Counted from the stretch's first letter, positions 27,793 through 38,201 are shown. The stretch is 64,000 bases of DNA from Bacteroidota bacterium (GCA_027488835.1 JAIYAW010000001.1:1-64000), one strand, 5' to 3'. Notes: generated by a model not told the origin, from the sequence alone. Numbers and translations are program-made.

Positions 27793-29931
27793 GTGTTATT
27801 AAATTGCTCACGAATTTACAAGGAAATTTCTAACAACCTAAAAACTTTTGTTTGTTTTTTGTTGGTTTTAGGCTCAAAACAAGCTTTTTCGCAAAAAGAT
27901 ACTTCTAAAAACACATTAGAAAATTTTGATTGGTTAAATGAAATTGTTGTAAGTACAAACAAAGACGCCACAAAATATAAGGAAAGCGTTGTTGGATTAT
28001 CCATTTTAAAACCTTATTTGATTGAAAATAAGATAATTTTAGACGCAAGTAAAATTGTAAATCAAATTCCTGGTGTAGTTGTAAATGATGGCCAAATAAA
28101 TATTCGTAGTGGGAGTGGATGGAGCTATGGCGCTGGAAGCCGCGTAATGGTAACCATTGATGAAATGCCCATGCTCTCCGGTGATGTTGGATCAGTACCC
28201 TTCAATTTTTTACCTACTGAAGGAATTGGCGGCATTGAAGTAATTAAAAACGCTGGATCCGTATTATATGGATCTTCAGCATTGAATGGCATTGTTAATA
28301 TGCGTTCAATTCCCATAACCAAAAAACAATACATTAATGTAAATATCAATGGAGGTTTTTACGATGTCCCTCAAAATTTAAAATTTACAAAAAATACATT
28401 AGTCAGTTATGGTGTTAATGGAGTTTACAGTGAAAAAATCGACCAGCATTCTTTTGTTTTTACTTGGAATCAATTAAACGATGATGGATATAGAATGACA
28501 GAACATGATTATCGCGTTCGTGTTGGTTGGAAATATGGTTACGAGTTTAAATCAAAGTCAATATTAAATCCTTTGAAATTATGGCTAAATGGTTCCATTC
28601 AAAAAGGAGAAAGTGGCTCATTTCTCATTTGGCAAAATGACCAAAAAGGATATTCTACACAAGATAGTTCATATTCAATGAACATAGGACGTAGGTTTAA
28701 TATTGATCCTGTAATTGAATGGAATGGCAAAAAATGGAAACATAAATTCCTAAATAGATACTTCACTATAAGCAACGATATAGAAAATGGAGATATCAAT
28801 AATAATCAAGACAATAAAAATGCACTGTTATACAACGAATTGAAAAGTAAGCGTTCATTAAACGATAAAATTGATATCATTTTAGGGGCAGTTTCATGCA
28901 GAACAACTTCAAATTCTCCATTATTCAACGGCACCCACAATATTCGAAATTTAGCCGGTTATTTTCAAACTCAATACAAATCAAATGGGTGGATTGCTCA
29001 AATGGGAGCCCGTTATGAGCATTATGATTTGGATGGAAATAAACAATCGAAACCAGTAATTCGATTGGGATTAAACAAACAAATTTCAAGGGCTACATTT
29101 TTAAGGGCATCATACGGCGAAGGGTTTCGCTATCCAAGCATGGCTGAATTATTTACAACCACAACCACGGGGGCAATTAGTGTGCTTCCAAACGGGGATT
29201 TAAAGCCTGAAACTGGAAACAATATTGAAATTGGCATAAAACAAGGTTTGAAATTCAAATCAAGCGCGCTGGGAACCATTTCAACTTACATTGATTTTGC
29301 CGTTTTCCAAAATAAATACCAAAACATGATGGAATATACTTTTGGCATCTGGAAAAGCAATGGGCCCATTCCAGATTTTGGTTTTAAAAGTTTGAATGTT
29401 GGGAATACAACCATCCAAGGTTTTGAAATTGAATCTGCAGGAAGCATAGATAAAAAAGGAATGAAACTCCAATGGTTATTAGGTTATACTTATGCAAATC
29501 CAATTGTAGATAACCCGAATCTACCAATCGCCAAATATCCTTCTGGACAAGATATTACATTCTCAAATACAGCAGCCAACAATACCAATGTATCAAAATA
29601 TAGAAATAGACATGTTTTTAGATCTGATATTCAATTCAGCAAGAAATCTATCGAATTTGGTATTAGCAACCGCTATCAAAGTGCATTTGAAAATGTTGAC
29701 TCTATGTTTTTGAGTTTAATTCAAGGAGTTAAGGAAGTATACCGAAATGGTAAAAATGCTGGCTTAATTACAGACATTAGAATGGGTTATCAACTCAATG
29801 AAAGCATTAAAATTCAAATTCAGGCAAGTAATATTTTTCAAACAATTTACATGTCAAGACCTGCAGATTATAATGCTCCAAGATTTTTTCAATTCCAAAT
29901 CAACTACAAGTTTATTGGAAAAGACATTTAA
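27793..29931 (+). CDS. TonB-dependent outer-membrane receptor
   Basis: Signal peptide, plug domain (IVNQIPGVVVNDGQINIRSGSGWSYGAGSRVMVTIDEMPM...IEVIKNAGSVLYGSSALNGIVN), beta-barrel ending in a C-terminal aromatic-rich strand. GTG start. Confidence 0.92.
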   Translation: MLLNCSRIYKEISNNLKTFVCFLLVLGSKQAFSQKDTSKNTLENFDWLNEIVVSTNKDATKYKESVVGLSILKPYLIENKIILDASKIVNQIPGVVVNDGQINIRSGSGWSYGAGSRVMVTIDEMPMLSGDVGSVPFNFLPTEGIGGIEVIKNAGSVLYGSSALNGIVNMRSIPITKKQYINVNINGGFYDVPQNLKFTKNTLVSYGVNGVYSEKIDQHSFVFTWNQLNDDGYRMTEHDYRVRVGWKYGYEFKSKSILNPLKLWLNGSIQKGESGSFLIWQNDQKGYSTQDSSYSMNIGRRFNIDPVIEWNGKKWKHKFLNRYFTISNDIENGDINNNQDNKNALLYNELKSKRSLNDKIDIILGAVSCRTTSNSPLFNGTHNIRNLAGYFQTQYKSNGWIAQMGARYEHYDLDGNKQSKPVIRLGLNKQISRATFLRASYGEGFRYPSMAELFTTTTTGAISVLPNGDLKPETGNNIEIGIKQGLKFKSSALGTISTYIDFAVFQNKYQNMMEYTFGIWKSNGPIPDFGFKSLNVGNTTIQGFEIESAGSIDKKGMKLQWLLGYTYANPIVDNPNLPIAKYPSGQDITFSNTAANNTNVSKYRNRHVFRSDIQFSKKSIEFGISNRYQSAFENVDSMFLSLIQGVKEVYRNGKNAGLITDIRMGYQLNESIKIQIQASNIFQTIYMSRPADYNAPRFFQFQINYKFIGKDI

Positions 29932-31223
29932 AAACTACCCGTAAGTTCCTTGTCTTTTAATTGATAAATTAGCCTAAAATACCCAATTGCAAATAAGATT
30001 CCACCAATTCCTTGGGTTCTAAGTCCAATAATAAAATACCTGGTTTCTATTGAAAATATTTCAAAAAACACCAAGCATCCCATAAACAGCAAAGAGGTGA
30101 AAAAGATTGTTTTTTGAATAGCATTAAACAAATTCTTATTTTGTAAATAATAAAAAACTACCACTGTGAGCGCTGGAATAAAAAATGCAAACGAATAATC
30201 GCGTTGATGAGGGAAAATCATCGGTATTCCAACACAAACCAAACTCACCTGGACATAATTATTAAACTTATTTTGAGGGATTTTTTTAATTTCTAAGATT
30301 AAAAAAGTAATGGCACCTAAAAAAGCAAGTCGCAGGATTTGCGTTAGCCCAAATAACTGACTTACTGACAAATTAGTAAAATAGATATAATATTCTCTAG
30401 GAGCATTGGTGGACGTAAAATACTTAGTAAGAATAGCACCGATATCCATAAATCCCCCTTCACCAACTTGCACAACATGACTTGTTTGAACTGGATTAAT
30501 TGCATGTAACCACGATACCAATTCCCTCATAAAATAAGCCTTGTCAATAAAAAACCATGGAATAAATGTGACAAATAAAACACCTAAAAAAATGCCAACC
30601 ATCACCTTAATTCTTTTATCAAAAAACAATTTCAAATACATGAAAATTGGCAGAATTTTTATGTTGATAGCAATCATCATTGGCCACCATTTTAACCATT
30701 TATTGGCTTTGGGATTACAAAATGCTTCCAATATTCCAAACAATAAAAAAATTGTTAGCTGCCCGTAGCGTATATTAATGTGCAACCATCTATATCCCAA
30801 AAAGATCAAAATTGAATAAAACAATATTTTGGTTGATGGTTTATCAAAACTAAAAATATCCAAGATGATTTTTACAATTCTATAAATAAAAAACAAATTC
30901 AAAGTATTCCAGACCAATTTTGCACAAAGCATGGATAATAAAATATTGGGTAGTACTGAATCAGCTGGAAATCTATATTCTGGCAATGAAACAAAGGGCT
31001 GAAGTAAAAATGTAAACAATGGAGAATAGTAGTAATGTAAATATCTTTCATAGACTACTTTACCATCATACATTTCCAAATTACTCTGAAATCTCTTGGC
31101 CGCGCCCATGAAAATTTCAAAATCATTGCTATTTGATAATGAATTAAAAAATGGCCAAAGTATGAGCAATGCAAAAATAAAAAAAACTACCCGCGTATAC
31201 TTTTTATAATCAATTGAATTCAT
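29928..31223 (-). CDS. GT87/DUF2029-family polyprenol-phosphate-mannose-type glycosyltransferase
   Basis: Multi-TM protein with DFEIFMGAAKRF near the N-terminus and NIRYGQLTIFLLFGILEAF (GT87-like NxxxGQ). Confidence 0.75.
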   Translation of the reverse strand: MNSIDYKKYTRVVFFIFALLILWPFFNSLSNSNDFEIFMGAAKRFQSNLEMYDGKVVYERYLHYYYSPLFTFLLQPFVSLPEYRFPADSVLPNILLSMLCAKLVWNTLNLFFIYRIVKIILDIFSFDKPSTKILFYSILIFLGYRWLHINIRYGQLTIFLLFGILEAFCNPKANKWLKWWPMMIAINIKILPIFMYLKLFFDKRIKVMVGIFLGVLFVTFIPWFFIDKAYFMRELVSWLHAINPVQTSHVVQVGEGGFMDIGAILTKYFTSTNAPREYYIYFTNLSVSQLFGLTQILRLAFLGAITFLILEIKKIPQNKFNNYVQVSLVCVGIPMIFPHQRDYSFAFFIPALTVVVFYYLQNKNLFNAIQKTIFFTSLLFMGCLVFFEIFSIETRYFIIGLRTQGIGGILFAIGYFRLIYQLKDKELTGSF

Positions 31224-31272
31224 ATCTAATTTACAAATGTAATTAAAAACATAACTTGTTACTCCTCTGAAT

Positions 31273-32184
31273 TCAGTCGTGATTGAATGCTTTTAACACA
31301 TCAAAAACGTGCAAAATTGATGGAAAAACAGCATCTATTGATTCCAATGCACCCGAGGTTGAGCCAGGCAATGCCATAATCAAAGAATTTCCTTTTATTC
31401 CCACTACACTTCTCGAAAGCATGGCGTAAGGTGTGCGCTGTTGCCCATAACTTCTAATGGCTTCTTCTATTCCCGGAATTCTTCTATCAATTAACGGAAT
31501 CACTGCTTCAGGTGTACAATCTCTTGGAGACAAACCTGTGCCGCCTGTTATAATTATGAGGGATATATTATTTTGGCAATGCTTCAAAATGAGCTTTTGA
31601 ATTTCATCAATTTCATCAGGAATAATGTCATATTCAGGAACTTCAACATTGAATTTATTAAGTTTTTCAATGATGCCTTTGCCTGCCCTGTCTTCTTTTT
31701 TGCCAGCACTTATTGAATCTGAACAAACAATAACGGCAGCAGTGACATCAGATGTGACTTTATATTTCTTTTGGCTTTTGCCTCCAGTTTTTTCTTTTAA
31801 ATGAATTTTTTCAATGCTTACGCCCTTGTCAATAGGTTTCAACATATCATACATTGTTAACGCAACAACAGACGCAGCATGCATAGCCTCAACTTCAACA
31901 CCTGTTTTATATATTGTGTGAATTTCCACCTCAATATAAACAGACATTTCATGGATTAAATAACGAATTTCTGTAAATTCTACTGGCAAAGGATGGCAAT
32001 CTGGAATCATGTCACTTGTGCGCTTTGCAGCAAATAAACCTGCCACTTTTGCAACTTCAAACACATTCCCTTTGGGTACAGTTCCATCTCTCAATGCCTT
32101 GATCGTTTCTACTTTGCTCACGACTACGTTTGCAATAGCAATTGCAGTTCTTAAAGTATTTGATTTGTGCGTGATGTTTATCAT
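31273..32184 (-). CDS. moaCB: Bifunctional MoaC-MoaB molybdopterin biosynthesis protein
   Basis: MoaC: MIPDCHPLPVEFTEIRY...TGVEVEAMHAASVVALTMYDMLKPIDKG; MoaB: AAVIVCSDSISAGKKEDRAGKGI...IIITGGTGLSPRDCTPEAV. Confidence 0.92.
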   Translation of the reverse strand: MINITHKSNTLRTAIAIANVVVSKVETIKALRDGTVPKGNVFEVAKVAGLFAAKRTSDMIPDCHPLPVEFTEIRYLIHEMSVYIEVEIHTIYKTGVEVEAMHAASVVALTMYDMLKPIDKGVSIEKIHLKEKTGGKSQKKYKVTSDVTAAVIVCSDSISAGKKEDRAGKGIIEKLNKFNVEVPEYDIIPDEIDEIQKLILKHCQNNISLIIITGGTGLSPRDCTPEAVIPLIDRRIPGIEEAIRSYGQQRTPYAMLSRSVVGIKGNSLIMALPGSTSGALESIDAVFPSILHVFDVLKAFNHD

Positions 32185-32627
32185 AGCGGTTTATTCTCCT
32201 TCCATTGAGTTGAATTATCTTGAAATATTTCTTTGCCCCAAATTGGCAATTCAGCTTTTATTCTTTCTACCAATTCATTGCACGCTTCAATGGCAGCTTT
32301 TCTATGTTTAGACGATGTAAATACAAACAAACATATTTCACCCACATTTACCAATCCCAAACTATGGTAAACATGCATACAGGTTAAATCGTATTTGCCA
32401 ATAACATCTTCTCTAATTTCAAAGGCTTTTTCTAGAGCTAAATCTTGATAGCACGAATATTCAATTGCAGTTACCAATCCAGCATCCAAATGATCCGCCC
32501 TAACTTGACCTAAAAAAATACTATGTGCACCAATGTCATGCTTAGACGCATGATTTTGAATTGAACTGGCAATTTTTTCAGCGGTAATTGGTCCTTCTAC
32601 AAAAATAGTTTTTGGTTTACGATCCAT
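32181..32627 (-). CDS. moaE: Molybdopterin synthase catalytic subunit
   Basis: GAHSIFLGQVRADHLDAGLVTAIEYSCYQDLA...VYHSLGLVNVGEICLFVFTSSKHRKAAIEACNELVERIKAELPIWGKE. Confidence 0.92.
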   Translation of the reverse strand: MDRKPKTIFVEGPITAEKIASSIQNHASKHDIGAHSIFLGQVRADHLDAGLVTAIEYSCYQDLALEKAFEIREDVIGKYDLTCMHVYHSLGLVNVGEICLFVFTSSKHRKAAIEACNELVERIKAELPIWGKEIFQDNSTQWKENKPL

Positions 32628-33657
32628 GTTGTTTCAAATTTAGTGGTGAAAACGCATCATTTACTCCTCCCAAAATAGAAAAAACCATTTTATTCGGAAA
32701 AATAGACCTCAAATAATGCGCTACTAGCAAACTCCTGTTTCCAATATTGCAGACAGTATAAATTTCATTATGATTCGAAAAATCAATATCGCCATTTTGA
32801 ATTTCATCAAATGTCAATCGAAATACTTGATCGATATTTAGATCAGGAACTTCATGCTTTTCGCGCACATCAAGAATTAAAATATTCGAGTTGTTCAGAT
32901 CAATTTCTTGCCAAGTAATAGCGGTACTTCCAAAACATTGAACTTGATAATTGGATTTCAAAAATTGATCGATGGTTTTTGGTGTATTTTCATATCCTAT
33001 TGGATTTGTAAAAACATCAAATTTATACATTTCATTTTTTTCTAAGTGATAATTTATAAATGAATTATATTCATTTATTGAATCAAAATGTTTAATAAAA
33101 TTTGAAACGATCATAGCGCCTATCTTAATCGTTAATTCTTGTGGGACATTCGACTGATTACATGTCAAAATATCACGTGAATTCGGTGGAGTTGGAAATA
33201 CATCTCGGTAATAACAAGATCCCAATTTTGAAAACTGAAATACTTGTCCCTCCAAACCATTTACAGCGCCCATAAATAAAGGTTTCTTCAAAAGCACACA
33301 GGCATCACTGATCATATACCTCGATGGAAAATTATCGGTGCAATCAAAAATAAAATCGTAAGCTTCGATAATTCCAATCGCATTATCTAACGTTAAAAAT
33401 TCATTATAAACAGTTAATTCAATATGCTTAAATTGATTGTCGACGTATTTTTTAGCAATATCTACTTTTACCAAACCAATATCACGGATACTAAATAAAA
33501 ATTGGCGACTTAAATTAGACTGTGAAACAATATCACCATCAACCAAACCAATTTTAGATACCCCAAGTAAACATAATTGTTGTAAAACCGGGCAGCCCAA
33601 ACCACCCATGCCAACTATCAGCACTTTTGAATCCTCAATTTTTTGCTGATTTCCCAT
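32617..33657 (-). CDS. ThiF/MoeB-family adenylyltransferase fused to a C-terminal rhodanese domain
   Basis: VLIVGMGGLGCPVLQQLCLLGVSKIGLVDGDIVSQSNLSRQFLFSIRDIGLVKVDIAKKYV; C-terminal rhodanese loop TVCNIGNRSLLVAHYLR. Confidence 0.88.
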   Translation of the reverse strand: MGNQQKIEDSKVLIVGMGGLGCPVLQQLCLLGVSKIGLVDGDIVSQSNLSRQFLFSIRDIGLVKVDIAKKYVDNQFKHIELTVYNEFLTLDNAIGIIEAYDFIFDCTDNFPSRYMISDACVLLKKPLFMGAVNGLEGQVFQFSKLGSCYYRDVFPTPPNSRDILTCNQSNVPQELTIKIGAMIVSNFIKHFDSINEYNSFINYHLEKNEMYKFDVFTNPIGYENTPKTIDQFLKSNYQVQCFGSTAITWQEIDLNNSNILILDVREKHEVPDLNIDQVFRLTFDEIQNGDIDFSNHNEIYTVCNIGNRSLLVAHYLRSIFPNKMVFSILGGVNDAFSPLNLKQHGS

Positions 33658-33660
33658 AGG

Positions 33661-33894
33661 TTACCCACCAGAAAATGGCGGCATGCAAGCAATTACATCG
33701 TTGTTCTTTAATGTAACATTTTGATTTACAATGGCATGATTTACAGCAACTGTAAAATTGTATTTGGCTAGTAAAGGATAATTTTCTTTCAATAATTCTT
33801 GAAAAGAATCTAAATCAATTTCTTCATTTTGAATTGTAATTTCTGCAGGAAGTATGCCATTTAACACTCCAAAAGATAAAATTTTAACAACCAT
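33661..33894 (-). CDS. moaD: Molybdopterin synthase sulfur carrier subunit
   Basis: 77-aa ubiquitin-like protein with AVNHAIVNQNVTLKNNDVIACMPPFSGG (C-terminal Gly-Gly). Confidence 0.9.
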   Translation of the reverse strand: MVVKILSFGVLNGILPAEITIQNEEIDLDSFQELLKENYPLLAKYNFTVAVNHAIVNQNVTLKNNDVIACMPPFSGG

Positions 33895-33922
33895 ATTTTG
33901 CGAAGATAAATAGCAATTGAAT

Positions 33923-34657
33923 TTATTGAATCATTAATTTCAAACTCGCAACCACAAGCACAATGGTTAAAAGTATTTTGAGAAATTTGTTATCGAATTT
34001 TTTCGCACCTAGATATGCACCCAAAATCCCTCCTACTAAAGCCAAAAACATGAGTAAATAAACCTCATTGCTAATGGAAAAGTGAGTAGGTTTTGCAATC
34101 AATCCCGCACAAGAATTTACAAAAATAAACAATGCACTCATGGCAGACGTTTCCTTTAAATTTGTCCAACCCAAAAGCAACAAAATTGGCGACAAAATGA
34201 TACCTCCACCAATACCTATCATTCCTGAAATAAGTCCAATTGAGAGTCCTAGAATTGGCGTCAACCATACATATTCCTTAACCCAACGAGTTTGAGAAAT
34301 TGGTATCAAATTCAAAAACCGTACAATTGGAAACAATAGCAAAACACCCAATACTTGACGGTATAAAGTTTCGTTTACGGTAATTTTTCCCCCAAAATAA
34401 GAAGCGGGAATTGAAAAAACAGCGAGCGTAAAAAACAGTCTCCAATTGAAATTAACCGACTTGTAATAAAAAGCAAACGCAACGGCAGAAACAGCTATGT
34501 TTAGAATTAGCGCGGTTGGTTTAACCTGAGCCGAAGCAATACCAGCCAAAGTAAGCAAAGTAATGTAGCTAGTTGCACCGCCATGACCAACCGATGCATA
34601 TAAAAAAGCAATAATTGGCATAAAAATAATCAAAATTAAATATGCATATTCACTCAT
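33923..34657 (-). CDS. TauE/SafE-family (sulfite/anion exporter) permease
   Basis: ASVGHGGATSYITLLTLAG; GLISGMIGIGGGIILSPILLLLGW: TauE/SafE glycine-rich repeats. Confidence 0.9.
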   Translation of the reverse strand: MSEYAYLILIIFMPIIAFLYASVGHGGATSYITLLTLAGIASAQVKPTALILNIAVSAVAFAFYYKSVNFNWRLFFTLAVFSIPASYFGGKITVNETLYRQVLGVLLLFPIVRFLNLIPISQTRWVKEYVWLTPILGLSIGLISGMIGIGGGIILSPILLLLGWTNLKETSAMSALFIFVNSCAGLIAKPTHFSISNEVYLLMFLALVGGILGAYLGAKKFDNKFLKILLTIVLVVASLKLMIQ

Positions 34658-34666
34658 AAACCGAAC

Positions 34667-35863
34667 TTAATCTAGGGGATAAACTTCTACCAAACTTCCT
34701 ATTTCTAGCGTTTCAGTATTCTCATCTATTTTCACAATACAATTGGCAACATTGAACGACAATAGATTAAAAGATTCTTGTCCTTGCAAAATTTCAACAC
34801 CTTGATAATCAAATCTACCCTTTACGAAAAATGTCAATCCTGCCGATTTTTTAAAACTATTTTTCAATGGCAACACTGCAATGGGTTCAAACGTTTTCTT
34901 GTAGCCACTTATTGCCAACAAGCAAGGTTTTACATATTGGTTAAAGCAGGTAATAACCGCAGCTGGGTTTCCTGGTAAAGCAAAAACCCATTTGTCTTTT
35001 TTCTTTCCTACCAACAAAGGTTTTCCTGGCTTCTGTTTTATCTTGTACAATAAAGTATTTACCTGATTCCTTTCTAAGGCAAGTTTTACAAAGTCGTAAT
35101 CCCCAACTGATACCCCACCCGTTAGAATTAAAAAATCAGATTCCCCCAATGCAGTTTGAATCGTTTTTTCAACTTCCGTTAATTCGTCAATTACTTGGTA
35201 GGTTTTTATTTGAGTTATTCCCAATGATTTCAACAATCCAACCAAAGCAAATTCATTTGAATTGTAAATTTGGCCAAATTCTAATTCGTAATTTGGCTTT
35301 TGCAGTTCATTTCCAGTAATAATTACAGAAACCACTGGCTTTTTAAAAACTTCAACTTCAAATACCCCCGCAGAGGCTAATAATCCTAAGATTGCTGAAT
35401 TAATTAACACACCCTTGGAAGCAATTAATTGATTTTGTACACACTGGGAACCCGTGGTTCTAATATTCATTCCCAATGTTATCTTTTCAGGGTCGAAACT
35501 GATCAATGATTCTGAGGTTGAAACCAATTCTTGTTGTATAACTGCATTTGCATTTGAAGGTACTGGAGCACCCGTATAAATTCTAGCAGCTTCATTTGCT
35601 TTCAAATAATAAGAGTTGGTATCTCCAGCTTGAATTTGATGGGCAACTTGATATTCATTATTTCCATTTTCAAAACAGATGGCATAGCCATCCATTGCAG
35701 AATTATCGAATGAAGGGACGTTTACTTTTGCCAAAACATCGGCAGACAAAACATGGCCCAATGCATCTATCAAAGGGCGTTTTTCAACACACAGAGTTTC
35801 AATATTTGCCTTAATTATTTCAATTGTTTCGCTTACAGAAATCATTCTAACCTCCAATTGCAA
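34667..35863 (-). CDS. moeA: Molybdopterin molybdenumtransferase
   Basis: VPSFDNSAMDGYAICF; IYTGAPVPSNANAVIQQE; ILTGGVSVGDYDFVK; QKPGKPLLVGKK; ALPGNPAAVITCF. Confidence 0.95.
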   Translation of the reverse strand: MQLEVRMISVSETIEIIKANIETLCVEKRPLIDALGHVLSADVLAKVNVPSFDNSAMDGYAICFENGNNEYQVAHQIQAGDTNSYYLKANEAARIYTGAPVPSNANAVIQQELVSTSESLISFDPEKITLGMNIRTTGSQCVQNQLIASKGVLINSAILGLLASAGVFEVEVFKKPVVSVIITGNELQKPNYELEFGQIYNSNEFALVGLLKSLGITQIKTYQVIDELTEVEKTIQTALGESDFLILTGGVSVGDYDFVKLALERNQVNTLLYKIKQKPGKPLLVGKKKDKWVFALPGNPAAVITCFNQYVKPCLLAISGYKKTFEPIAVLPLKNSFKKSAGLTFFVKGRFDYQGVEILQGQESFNLLSFNVANCIVKIDENTETLEIGSLVEVYPLD

Positions 35864-36827
35864 TCATGCTACTGTTAATAATTGATTCGGCTTTAATTTC
35901 TTTATAATCTGTAGAAAACTGACCTCCCAATGCTTTGTGCTTTTTACTTACAGATTTGATGATTAGATTTTCAATGGATTGGTTATTTCTTATGGCCGAT
36001 AAAACATCAATTTCATCTTTTCCAAAAAGGCAATTTTTAATTTTCCCGTTGGCAGTTAATCTCAATCTATTGCAATCGCCACAGAAATGGCTGCTCATGG
36101 TTGAAATAAACGCAATGCGGCCTTGATTATTGTCAATTTGGTATTTCTTTGCTGTTGAATGCGCAGGTGCTACTATAGCCTTTACTTCATGATTTAACTT
36201 AGCAAGTTCTAACAATTCTAATTCAGTAATTACTTTATTGCTTTCCCAATGATTGCCTGTAAAAGGCATGAATTCTATAAATCTAACTTCCAACGGATAA
36301 TCTTTTGTTAAGGAAAGAAAATTCTCAAATTCCGATTCAACATGTCCTTTCATAGCCACAACGTTTAACTTTATTTCAAAGCCATTGTTGAGTAATAATT
36401 GAATATTCTGCCAAACCCGTTGAAACATATTGCGGCCAGTTATTTTTTCGAATTCGGTTTCAATTAATGAATCAATGCTTACATTGATTGTTTTGATATT
36501 CGATTTTTGAAGCAATTCAAGATATTTATCTACCAAAACACCATTGGTGGTAATGGTTAATTCTACCGGTAATCGCGACAAACTTTCAACTATTTGGGCA
36601 AAATCTTTTCGAAGCATGGGTTCACCACCGGTTAACCTGATTTTGTTTACACCAAGTTTTACGAATTCTTCCGCAATTTTAGTTATTTCAGCTGCCGACA
36701 TCAATTCATCTTTACCGGCACAAGCGTATTCTTCTTCTGGCATACAATAAGTGCAACGAAAATTGCACTGATCGGTCACAGAAATTCTTAAATAGTTATG
36801 GATGCGGCCAAATGAGTCGAACAACAT
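35847..36827 (-). CDS. moaA: GTP 3',8-cyclase
   Basis: LRISVTDQCNFRCTYCMPEEE; IRLTGGEPMLR; FCGDCNRLRLTANGKIKNCLF; C-terminal GG. Confidence 0.96.
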   Translation of the reverse strand: MLFDSFGRIHNYLRISVTDQCNFRCTYCMPEEEYACAGKDELMSAAEITKIAEEFVKLGVNKIRLTGGEPMLRKDFAQIVESLSRLPVELTITTNGVLVDKYLELLQKSNIKTINVSIDSLIETEFEKITGRNMFQRVWQNIQLLLNNGFEIKLNVVAMKGHVESEFENFLSLTKDYPLEVRFIEFMPFTGNHWESNKVITELELLELAKLNHEVKAIVAPAHSTAKKYQIDNNQGRIAFISTMSSHFCGDCNRLRLTANGKIKNCLFGKDEIDVLSAIRNNQSIENLIIKSVSKKHKALGGQFSTDYKEIKAESIINSSMIAIGG

Positions 36828-37015
36828 ATTAATCTTACAAACCTAAGCAAAAAGGCATTGAACAATGTCAAAACTGAACAATAATTTCAAAAATTATTCT
36901 TTATTTACCCTTTATGAAATATTGGAAATCGCTTTGCTTGATAATTAATTTTACAACCCGTTTGTGAGAACCGTGCAAAACCGTTGGAACCAGAGATTAA
37001 GTGGCAGCGATGTAA

Positions 37016-38143
37016 TTATTTGTACGTCCTAGTCATATTTTCAGGCACAACAATAATGAAATTGGCAATTCCTTTGTTATCATTTTCTAATTCGCTTACA
37101 TTCATTTGTGTGCGGGTAGCAATGGTAACCACATTCATTTGGTAGTTGTTTTTCAAAATATTTTGATTGTACTCATTTAAGTACCATTCAATACTTTGGT
37201 GATTGTCGCTGTGGTAAGAACCATTATAGTGCACAAAAATACCATCAGATGGCAAATGCGTATAAATTTGATAAGCCATGGTTGCATCTTTAATGGCTTG
37301 ACTCATTGGCAAGTTCTGACCACCATGACCACCTGCCATTGCAAAAATATCTTTGTAACATTGCAAAGTTGAATCATAAACAAATATTGGAGGGATAGAT
37401 TGTCCTTTATTAATTTCAGAAAAATAGTTCATTGAATCTTTCTTGAAAATTCCAGTATCACAACTTGGTAATTTTGTTCCAACTGAAAAAGTTCGTTGTG
37501 CTCCATTTTTCACTCCTTCTTTACCATAAATAGCACCAATGCTGCTTTTATAAACCATGGATGCATAACGCCTTGGAATATTTGTTGCTACAAATGGCAT
37601 ATGATTTTCCTTAGCAAAATCAACCAAAGGTTGATAATCGGTTACAAAATTATTCCAAAGCTTGATTGACTTTTTCAACTTTATATAATTGGGATCAGGA
37701 CCAAAACCCATTCCCATTGGATTCATCGAAGTGCTCTTTTTTGTAGTGTCTACAGGGGGATTTAAATATGTGTTCAACGCAGATTGTTGATCGGTCTCAA
37801 ACATTTCAGCACCCAAAACCATATTAGGCTGAGACGCATATAAATCTTGGGTAACTTGAAGTTCTAACCAATGCGCAATTGGGTTATCATGGAGCTCGCC
37901 AAAAAGCAGAACACCTTTAGAACCGGTTTTGTTTGGAAGTGATTTTTGTAAAGCCTTGATAAACTTTGCATAAGAAACCTTTTTACCCTTTGAATCAAAT
38001 ATTTGAAACGCAGCAATATCATCAATCGTTGATTTCTTTGTTTGAACTTTAGTTTCATCGGAATGATTTTGCGCAACTGCTTTATTCGAAAATAATACCC
38101 AACAAATCAAAGCGATAACAAAACCTTTAAATATCTTTGCCAT
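37016..38143 (-). CDS. ChaN-family (heme/iron-regulated lipoprotein-like) protein
   Basis: GVLLFGELHDNPIAHWLELQVTQDLYASQPNMVLGAEMFETDQQSALNTYL: ChaN/Cofac_haem_bdg motif. Start at the ATG of MAKIFKGFV (38143) preferred. Confidence 0.8.
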   Translation of the reverse strand: MAKIFKGFVIALICWVLFSNKAVAQNHSDETKVQTKKSTIDDIAAFQIFDSKGKKVSYAKFIKALQKSLPNKTGSKGVLLFGELHDNPIAHWLELQVTQDLYASQPNMVLGAEMFETDQQSALNTYLNPPVDTTKKSTSMNPMGMGFGPDPNYIKLKKSIKLWNNFVTDYQPLVDFAKENHMPFVATNIPRRYASMVYKSSIGAIYGKEGVKNGAQRTFSVGTKLPSCDTGIFKKDSMNYFSEINKGQSIPPIFVYDSTLQCYKDIFAMAGGHGGQNLPMSQAIKDATMAYQIYTHLPSDGIFVHYNGSYHSDNHQSIEWYLNEYNQNILKNNYQMNVVTIATRTQMNVSELENDNKGIANFIIVVPENMTRTYK

Positions 38144-38201
38144 ACTATGAGCAAATATAGTTTGAATATAAAATATATTTGCAATAAGTGAAACTATAGA
38201 C

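Noticed and set aside
36840-37015. Possible small RNA or Moco riboswitch between moaA and the ChaN-like gene
   Set aside because: No conserved aptamer or clear terminator hairpin could be recognised; left as plain intergenic sequence.
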